DNA of 20,419 nt from an uncultured Muribaculaceae bacterium. Its GTDB lineage: Bacteria > Bacteroidota > Bacteroidia > Bacteroidales > Muribaculaceae. The stretch is from NCBI GenBank assembly GCA_910577585.1, contig CAJTNN010000033.1:1-20419 (forward strand), in the 5' to 3' direction. Both the position numbers and the translations under genes were made by a program. Below, in pieces: positions 16,727 through 20,419 of this stretch (within the stretch, counting starts at the first letter, position 1; each line of letters begins with the position of its first letter). The notes under the pieces were generated by a model. The model was not told where the DNA came from, did no database searches, and saw only the letters and a list, made by a program, of their open reading frames with translations.

Positions 16727-17173
16727 TCAATCAGTGCCGGTGTGACCGAATGCGCCATCCTCGCGCTTCGTGCGGTCAAGCTGCTCTACGGGTTCCCATT
16801 CCACCTTCGTATAGCTCTTCACCACCATCTGGCATATACGCTCGCCATCCTTCACCTCATAGTCATATTCACCGAGATTGACCAGTATTATACCTATCTC
16901 TCCGCGATAATCGGCATCAACTGTGCCGGGCGAATTCAAGATGGTCAGCCCATGTTTGAGCGAGAGTCCGGAGCGCGGCCGTATCTGACATTCATAACCC
17001 TCCGGAAGCTGCATGTAGAGCCCGGTCGGAATCAGCGCACGCTGGCCGGGACGCAAAGTGACGCTCCCCTCCGGGAGATAGGCCCGCACATCCATTCCGG
17101 CCGCCTCAAAGGTGCCGTACTCAGGGAGCGGATGATGACTCTTATTTATGATTTTTACCTTAAGTCGCTGCAT
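16727..17173 (-). CDS. dut: dUTP diphosphatase (dUTPase)
   Basis: This 148-residue protein is the normal size for the trimeric dUTPase family. It hydrolyses dUTP to dUMP and diphosphate, keeping uracil out of DNA and feeding dTMP synthesis. All five motifs are present: AAGMDVRA (24-31), PRSGL (66-70), NSPGTVDADYRGEIG (80-94, with catalytic Asp and the uracil-stacking Tyr89), GERICQMV (110-117) and REDGAFGHTG (137-146), where His replaces the more usual Ser of FGSTG. The gene stands alone between its terminator and a possible -7 box at 17327-17334. It neighbours the TPR/DUF4292/EnvC-like run, but the terminator suggests separate control. Confidence 0.97.
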   Translation of the reverse strand: MQRLKVKIINKSHHPLPEYGTFEAAGMDVRAYLPEGSVTLRPGQRALIPTGLYMQLPEGYECQIRPRSGLSLKHGLTILNSPGTVDADYRGEIGIILVNLGEYDYEVKDGERICQMVVKSYTKVEWEPVEQLDRTKREDGAFGHTGTD

Positions 17174-17326
17174 AAGTCTCTATTCTCTTAGTGGTGGCCT
17201 TTACCAATCCGGGCAGTTCTTTCAGCCCCTCACTTCGCCGTCAAGCCTTTGTCAAGTCTTTCAGCATGACGCTATCGGGGAAATCGCACAAAGACCGGTC
17301 ATGACCACATGATTTGAAATAATCTA

Positions 17327-17334
17327 CAAATATA
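17327..17334 (-). promoter_or_regulatory. Possible -7 box for dut
   Basis: TATATTTG on the minus strand fits TAnnTTTG. No TTTG is found 19-21 bp upstream, where the ferredoxin terminator hairpin lies. Transcription would start near 17321, giving a leader of about 148 nt that contains the 10-bp palindrome GGTCATGACC (17297-17306) and an 11-bp near-perfect tandem repeat (17240-17261). No gene is visible in 17174-17326. Confidence 0.4.
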
Positions 17335-17338
17335 AACA

Positions 17339-17386
17339 AAAAAATAAGATGAATTCTCCGATGGTCGGAAAATTCACCTTATTTTT
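17339..17386 (-). terminator. Terminator after the ferredoxin gene
   Basis: Arms at about 17341-17361 and 17365-17386 form a stem of about 20 bp on the minus strand with a few G-U pairs (AATAAGGTGAATTTTCCGA against TCGGAGAATTCATCTTATT). It is followed on the minus strand by T-rich sequence. Because both arms end in A/T runs it may work in either direction. The 17387-17451 stretch between it and the gene also carries a short CCGGAA/TTCCGG hairpin. Confidence 0.78.
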
Positions 17387-17451
17387 ATGCCGGAACCCTT
17401 CCGGAAGCCATTTCCGGAGGCAGGTTGCCCGCCATATCCGCAGAATTATGA

Positions 17452-17619
17452 TTAACCCTCGGAGATAGCGTCGCTCGGGCATACAGATGCGCAGCTGCCG
17501 CAGCTGATGCAAACATCGGGATTGATCTTGTAGATTTCGCCCTCTGAGATTGCCTCAACGGGACATACAGACTGGCAAGTGCCACATGCGATGCAGTTGT
17601 CGCCAATTACGTAAGCCAT
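17452..17619 (-). CDS. Small 2[4Fe-4S] ferredoxin
   Basis: The ATG at 17619 gives 55 residues, the usual length of clostridial-type bacterial ferredoxins; a longer open frame back to 17727 is non-homologous 5' region read through. The protein begins MAYVIGDNCIACGTCQSVCP and has two CxxCxxCxxxCP cluster motifs, CIACGTCQSVCP (9-20) and CISCGSCASVCP (38-49), binding two low-potential [4Fe-4S] clusters. It carries single electrons in the cytoplasm, for example with pyruvate:ferredoxin oxidoreductase or hydrogenase, which fits an anaerobe. The gene is monocistronic, with a perfect promoter about 105 bp upstream of the ATG and a strong terminator downstream. The roughly 100-nt leader has no coding role and contains the palindrome GCACGTGC (17689-17696). 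Confidence 0.95.
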   Translation of the reverse strand: MAYVIGDNCIACGTCQSVCPVEAISEGEIYKINPDVCISCGSCASVCPSDAISEG

Positions 17620-17724
17620 AGTAGTAAATGTTTTATGGTTGTTAATATATGTTGCTGTCTCAACCGATGAGAAATATGACACCTTTTTGCACGTGCCTCT
17701 TATTTTCCCTCCGGAATTATGATG

Positions 17725-17756
17725 CAAATTTATCGTTTATATGCCGTCGGAGCAAA
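17725..17756 (-). promoter_or_regulatory. Ferredoxin gene promoter
   Basis: On the minus strand TTTG (17753-17756), exactly 20 bp and TAAATTTG (17725-17732) match the Bacteroidota primary-sigma consensus perfectly. The start point should fall near 17720, giving a leader of about 100 nt. Confidence 0.82.
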
Positions 17757-17793
17757 TTTTCTGACCCTTTTTAGCATAATTTATACTCTTTCC

Positions 17794-17848
17794 AAATACT
17801 ATTTGTAATCCATACAAATACTATTTATAACCAATCTAAATACTACTG
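17794..17848. repeat. Palindrome array at exact 22-bp period, upstream of the ferredoxin promoter
   Basis: AAATACTATTT, an 11-bp palindrome with one central base, occurs at 17794-17804 and 17816-17826, and a degenerate copy (AAATACTACTG) at 17838-17848. Starts are 22 bp apart, near two helical turns, so the three units face the same side of the helix. The flanking bases are partly shared (TTTRTAAYCCA). The array lies about 38-95 bp upstream of the -33 box, the place for an activator site. It follows the stop of a minus-strand glycosyltransferase. Confidence 0.8.
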
Positions 17849-17877
17849 TTTCACGGCTTGCGACCAGGTCACGTTGC

Positions 17878-18906
17878 TTATCTGGATTTTCGGTGGGCAA
17901 GGAGCCACAGATGCACTCGCCCACGCAGAGGCACCCTCATTCCCCAGCGGCGGCAACGTTCGCGTAAATCCCTGCCGAGGTCCGGGTCAGCGGCATGACG
18001 CGCCTGGCTGGCCATATAATTTATCTTTGCTTTGTAAAACCTCCGCATATCCTCCGCTCCAAAACCATAATGCGACGCAAGCCTGTGCATCATATCGGTC
18101 ACACCGGCTACAAATCTATAGTCTTTGGCGTGCGTGAGATTATTCGACGCTGATTCGCCATCTATATAATAGCGATAACCACGGATGGGCAGATATAATG
18201 CATCCCCGGCTTCAGCAAGCGCCGCTATCAACGGGATATCCTCTACACGTCCGTCATGGCATCTGAGTAGTTCAGGATGATGCTGCAATATCGGCACAAC
18301 AGCTGCACGCCTATATACCGCCGATGATAACACATAGGGCAATCTATCTGTATGATTGAATAGATCTCTGAGAATAGCGTCACCTTTGAGTCTCAGCTGC
18401 GCACGCGCCCCCGAGTCTGTGACTGAGTGAGAATCTGCGGCCCGATTCAGGATTTCACCTCTTTTCAGCACTTCACTATGCGGCATCAGATTTACCACCC
18501 CTTGTGAGCCTGCCATATCCTTGACTTCGACGTCAGTAAAGACAGCCGTCACATCGTTATTGTCATCCAGCAGCCTTACGCTATGCGCCAGACGCTCCTC
18601 GCCTATCCACTCATCATCACCGGCGCAATCTGCAACATACTCCCCTTTGGCTTCAAGCACTGCATCGAAGTAGTTGTCTACAATCCCCTTGTTGGCACTC
18701 AAGGGCATCAATCTGACTTTGTCAGGATATTGCCTTGCATATTCCTCACAAATCTGTCGTGTGCCATCGTCGGAGCCGTCATCAGCCACTAATACCTCAT
18801 ACGTGAAATCACACCGCTGGCCGAGCACACTCTCAATTGCGCGCCCCACCGTGTCAGCCTGCCTATACGTCAGGATGATTACTGTAGCCTTTATATCATC
18901 TGCCAT
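17878..18906 (-). CDS. Family 2 (GT-A) glycosyltransferase
   Basis: The ATG at 18906 gives 342 residues; a TTG two codons upstream (18912) is less likely. The GT2 domain is clear: KATVIILTYRQADTVGRAIESVLGQ at the start, VLVADDGSDDGT (38-49), and CAGDDEW (94-100), the DxD-type metal-binding site. A basic helical C-terminus (RRFYKAKINYMASQARHA, then RGRVHLWLLAHRKSR) suggests membrane-surface association. It is probably cytoplasmic and adds a sugar to a surface glycan or glycolipid; donor and acceptor are unknown. It follows the upstream glycosyltransferase by 16 bp on the same strand, so the two form an operon driven from 19671-19702. No clear terminator follows its stop, so read-through toward the ferredoxin gene is possible. 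Confidence 0.9.
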   Translation of the reverse strand: MADDIKATVIILTYRQADTVGRAIESVLGQRCDFTYEVLVADDGSDDGTRQICEEYARQYPDKVRLMPLSANKGIVDNYFDAVLEAKGEYVADCAGDDEWIGEERLAHSVRLLDDNNDVTAVFTDVEVKDMAGSQGVVNLMPHSEVLKRGEILNRAADSHSVTDSGARAQLRLKGDAILRDLFNHTDRLPYVLSSAVYRRAAVVPILQHHPELLRCHDGRVEDIPLIAALAEAGDALYLPIRGYRYYIDGESASNNLTHAKDYRFVAGVTDMMHRLASHYGFGAEDMRRFYKAKINYMASQARHAADPDLGRDLRERCRRWGMRVPLRGRVHLWLLAHRKSR

Positions 18907-18922
18907 AACCAATAGTTGAATC

Positions 18923-19666
18923 TTACGGCAAATGACGTCCTACAGCACGGGGTATAAACGAAAGATGCTTCTTAAGAGTTCTTGCAAGGCCGAAATGTTT
19001 CTTCATGATTTCGAAGCGCTCACGAAGTGATGCACGCTTATTCTTCTCAGTCATCCCATCATCAAGATAATGGATACCCACCACATGAAGATTCCGGCAA
19101 CGCTCAGGAATAGTCTTACGGATGCAACGGATTGTCCAGTCATAATCAGCCGAAAAACGATAATCAAGATTATACTCCGGAGCAATCGAACGCTTGACCA
19201 TAAAAGCCTGGTGACACACCAGCATACCATCGGCGAAACTATCCACAGTCAATTCTTCAGGCACACTAAGATGACGCGGGCCCTTGACTCTCCGGTCAGC
19301 ATCCACAATCACAGTATCTGAGTACACGATATCGGCCTCATTAACCGTTGCAGCTGCATACATTCCCAGAATTTCAGAATTAGCGAAACAATCGCCCGCA
19401 TTAAGGAAGATCACATACTTCCCGCGAGCCAGAGCCAGACCCTTATTCATAGCATCATAGAGCCCGTTGTCGGGCTCACTGACGATTCTTACAGCACGAC
19501 CACCCAACTGCCGGGCTACATCGACAGTATGATCCGTCGACGCGCCATCCACAACCACATGTTCGAAATCGCGCCAAGACTGTTGAGCCACCGACTTCAT
19601 CGTAGGGCCCAACTCCTTCTCAGCGTTAAAAGTAATAGTAATAATAGAAATCAAAGGAGCATCCAT
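18923..19666 (-). CDS. Family 2 glycosyltransferase (WcaA/WcaE-like)
   Basis: The ATG at 19666 gives 247 residues. The longer open frame (to 19714) runs through the promoter and its poly-T tract and is rejected. The domain opens LISIITITFNAEKELGPTMKSV, followed by VVVDGASTDHT (37-47), EPDNGLYDAMNKGLALARG (64-82) and FLNAGD (87-92). This last set is characteristic of the GT2 group found in colanic-acid and exopolysaccharide clusters. FSADYDWTIRC further on provides the acceptor-side acidic motif. It is first in a two-gene operon with another glycosyltransferase. Its promoter lies immediately upstream, with the -7 box only 4 bp from the ATG and a run of ten T in the spacer, suggesting leaderless and possibly phase-variable expression. 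Confidence 0.92.
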   Translation of the reverse strand: MDAPLISIITITFNAEKELGPTMKSVAQQSWRDFEHVVVDGASTDHTVDVARQLGGRAVRIVSEPDNGLYDAMNKGLALARGKYVIFLNAGDCFANSEILGMYAAATVNEADIVYSDTVIVDADRRVKGPRHLSVPEELTVDSFADGMLVCHQAFMVKRSIAPEYNLDYRFSADYDWTIRCIRKTIPERCRNLHVVGIHYLDDGMTEKNKRASLRERFEIMKKHFGLARTLKKHLSFIPRAVGRHLP

Positions 19667-19670
19667 GCAG

Positions 19671-19702
19671 CAAATATAGCAAAAAAAAAACGCATCCCCA
19701 AA
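19671..19702 (-). promoter_or_regulatory. Promoter with a ten-T tract in its spacer
   Basis: On the minus strand TTTG (19699-19702), 20 bp and TATATTTG (19671-19678) match the consensus exactly. The spacer contains ten consecutive T (A at 19681-19690 on the + strand). The -7 box ends 4 bp before the glycosyltransferase ATG at 19666. Confidence 0.82.
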
Positions 19703-19740
19703 TAAAAATTTCATCCCCCAGCCGCATCGCCTTACATTCA

Positions 19741-19853
19741 GGTCCCTGGGAGGAGGGGCGCCCCGCCCCGACCCTGCAGCAAAGAGAAAATAGAGGTATT
19801 CTTCTGCGTGAAGTAGAACCGTGTCGGGCGAGGGCGCCCCTCCTCCCAGAACC
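19741..19853. repeat. Large imperfect inverted repeat of about 110 bp
   Basis: Arms at 19746-19772 and 19823-19849 begin with an 18-base perfect match (CTGGGAGGAGGGGCGCCC) and extend with a few mismatches to GTCGG. A short inner pair (GCAG near 19775 with CTGC near 19803) sits within the 50-bp loop. The GC-rich arms stand out from the AT-rich surroundings. It lies in the 311-bp gene-free stretch 19667-19977. It looks like a dispersed repetitive element of REP/MITE kind or a folded RNA, but no transposase or target duplication is visible. Confidence 0.65.
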
Positions 19854-19870
19854 TTGCGGTCGACTTTGCT

Positions 19871-19937
19871 TCTCCCAAAATTCCCAGAATTCTCAAATCT
19901 CCCAAAATTCCCAGAACTCCCATTACTCCCAAATGAA
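19871..19937. repeat. Low-complexity CCCAAAATT-type repeats
   Basis: TCTCCCAAAATTCCCAGAA is perfectly repeated at 19871-19889 and 19898-19916, and shorter CTCCCA/CTCCCAAA versions follow to 19934. Related pieces (TTCCCAGAACTCCC, TCCAAACTCCC) occur in the spacers between the 5S units (about 20094-20108 and 20263-20277). No coding sense is likely; the reverse strand would read as repetitive Gly-Leu/Ile. Confidence 0.75.
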
Positions 19938-19971
19938 AAAAAGAATCGACTCCGGTTATGGAATCGATTCT
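19936..19971 (-). terminator. Intrinsic terminator of the last 5S unit
   Basis: On the minus strand two 12-base arms (19971-19960 and 19953-19942, AGAATCGATTCC against GGAGTCGATTCT) pair fully with one G-U, leaving a 6-base loop, followed by a run of T (19942-19936). It lies 7 bp after the 5S core. Confidence 0.88.
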
Positions 19972-19977
19972 CATTGG

Positions 19978-20082
19978 TTAAGGGGGCGATTACCTACTCT
20001 CCCGCGTTAGCAGTACCATCGGCGTGATAAGGTTTAACTTCTCTGTTCGGCCAATAGTGAACACGGTGAAGAGGTGGAGCCC
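19978..20082 (-). rRNA. rrf: 5S rRNA-type unit, copy 1
   Basis: On the minus strand the unit has CCGAACAGAGAAGTTAA (loop C and helix III side), CGCCGATGGTACTGC and GGGAGAGTAGGT, the conserved core of Bacteroidota 5S rRNA. The 5' part is atypical: 17 bases (20051-20067) separate CTCTTC from CCGAAC where about 5 are usual, and no segment upstream of CCACCTC can pair with the 3' GATTACCT/CGCCCCC strand or with AACCTTATCAC to make normal helices I and II. It may be a lineage-specific form, a processed variant or a degenerate copy. It is followed by its own terminator. Confidence 0.7.
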
Positions 20083-20115
20083 GTCGAAAAAGAATCTCCA
20101 AACTCCCTAAAATGC

Positions 20116-20145
20116 AAAAAAAGGTCAGCGAAATGCTGACCTTTT
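20116..20145 (-). terminator. Terminator hairpin after 5S copy 2
   Basis: An 11-bp perfect stem (AAAAGGTCAGC at 20119-20129, GCTGACCTTTT at 20135-20145) with a 5-base loop is followed on the minus strand by further T (20118-20116). The same hairpin recurs at 20285-20311. Confidence 0.85.
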
Positions 20146-20147
20146 GT

Positions 20148-20252
20148 TTAAGGGGGCGATTACCTACTCTCCCGCGTTAGCAGTACCATCGGCGTGATAA
20201 GGTTTAACTTCTCTGTTCGGCCAATAGTGAACACGGTGAAGAGGTGGAGCCC
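20148..20252 (-). rRNA. rrf: 5S rRNA-type unit, copy 2
   Basis: This unit reads the same as copy 1 over 105 bp, including the long loop C region and the missing 5' helix strands. It starts 170 bp from copy 1. Sequence past the core (CTTCGAAAA against CGTCGAAAA) is partly shared, so the homology extends a little upstream. The spacer to copy 1 holds a terminator and no recognisable promoter. Confidence 0.7.
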
Positions 20253-20283
20253 TTCGAAAAGATTCCCAGAACTCCCAAAAAAG

Positions 20284-20311
20284 AAAAAGGTCAGCGAAAT
20301 GCTGACCTTTT
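20284..20311 (-). terminator. Terminator hairpin after 5S copy 3
   Basis: An identical 27-base hairpin (AAAAGGTCAGC at 20285-20295, loop, GCTGACCTTTT at 20301-20311) to that after copy 2, with a short A run on its left giving T on the minus strand. Confidence 0.82.
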
Positions 20312-20314
20312 AAG

Positions 20315-20419
20315 TTAAGGGGGCGATTACCTACTCTCCCGCGTTAGCAGTACCATCGGCGTGATAAGGTTTAACTTCTCTGTTCGGCCAATAGTGAACA
20401 CGGTGAAGAGGTGGAGCCC
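20315..20419 (-). rRNA. rrf: 5S rRNA-type unit, copy 3, at the window edge
   Basis: This is the third identical 105-bp unit, 167 bp from copy 2. The window ends exactly at the last shared base of the core, so what lies upstream on the minus strand (possibly a 23S gene) is not visible. The unit carries the same unusual 5' half. Confidence 0.68.

Noticed and set aside
17620..17727. 36-residue N-terminal extension of the ferredoxin
   Set aside because: It begins at a TTG inside the promoter -7 box, and the first CxxC motif lies at the normal distance from the ATG at 17619.
17794..17848. CRISPR-like array
   Set aside because: The units are 11-22 bp with no separate spacers and there are no cas genes; operator sites fit better.
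17452..19666. Glycosyltransferases and ferredoxin as one operon
   Set aside because: The ferredoxin has its own perfect promoter and the 22-bp array between, though read-through cannot be excluded.
19667..19714. 16-residue N-terminal extension of the first glycosyltransferase
   Set aside because: The extension translates the promoter and its ten-T tract (FLFGDAFFFCYICC), while the GT2 domain starts right after the ATG at 19666.
19738..19974. 78-codon minus frame with repeated Gly-Leu/Ile units, and the + frame at 19821-20027
   Set aside because: They run through the inverted repeat, the low-complexity repeats and the 5S terminator, so no protein is likely.
20051..20067. Mirror symmetry CACTATT/TTATCAC within the 5S unit
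   Set aside because: It is a mirror and not a complementary repeat, so it cannot pair; with seven bases it may be chance.

Overview
The window reads as a chromosomal segment of a Bacteroidales bacterium, probably a gut-type lineage near Muribaculaceae or Porphyromonadaceae. Four things point this way: a type IX secretion system (T9SS) core locus found only in Bacteroidota, Bacteroidota-type promoters (TTTG, about 20 bp, TAnnTTTG), no obvious Shine-Dalgarno sequences, and 5S rRNA cores of Bacteroidota type. The genus is inference. No plasmid, phage, transposase or CRISPR array was seen.

Positions 87-7272 (+ strand) hold one compact cluster: porT-like, porP/sprF-like, porK, porL, porM, porN. 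PorL and PorM form the proton-driven inner-membrane motor. PorK (lipoprotein) and PorN form the periplasmic ring under the outer membrane. PorP and PorT are outer-membrane beta-barrels. The cluster ends at a strong hairpin (7323-7358) and an 18-bp tandem repeat.

Positions 7413-9243 hold two divergent family 2-type glycosyltransferases that share a 37-bp intergenic region. In both directions the -7 box lies 4-5 bp from the ATG, so both mRNAs may be leaderless. Positions 9233-16611 (- strand) hold a five-gene run in transcription order: TPR protein, DUF4292-type protein, EnvC-like murein hydrolase activator, FemAB/GNAT-like protein and a Wzx/MATE-type flippase. Next upstream come dut with its own terminator and a 55-residue 2[4Fe-4S] ferredoxin with a perfect promoter. 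An array of palindromes at exact 22-bp spacing lies upstream of that promoter.

Positions 17878-19666 (- strand) hold a two-gene glycosyltransferase operon. Its promoter has perfect -33 and -7 boxes and a run of ten A (T on the coding strand) in the spacer, a plausible slipped-strand phase switch. The right end (19667-20419) has an inverted-repeat element, a low-complexity CCCAAAATT stretch, and three tandem 105-bp 5S rRNA-type units, the first two followed (in window coordinates preceded) by hairpin terminators of different types. The window stops exactly at the edge of the third unit. The 5S units are odd in their 5' half.

The common theme is cell-envelope building: protein export (T9SS), peptidoglycan hydrolase control (EnvC-like), and surface glycan synthesis and export (four glycosyltransferases, a flippase and a FemAB-like enzyme). 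In Porphyromonas gingivalis, T9SS cargo is anchored on a surface polysaccharide (A-LPS). A link between the glycan genes and the T9SS here is possible but is inference.
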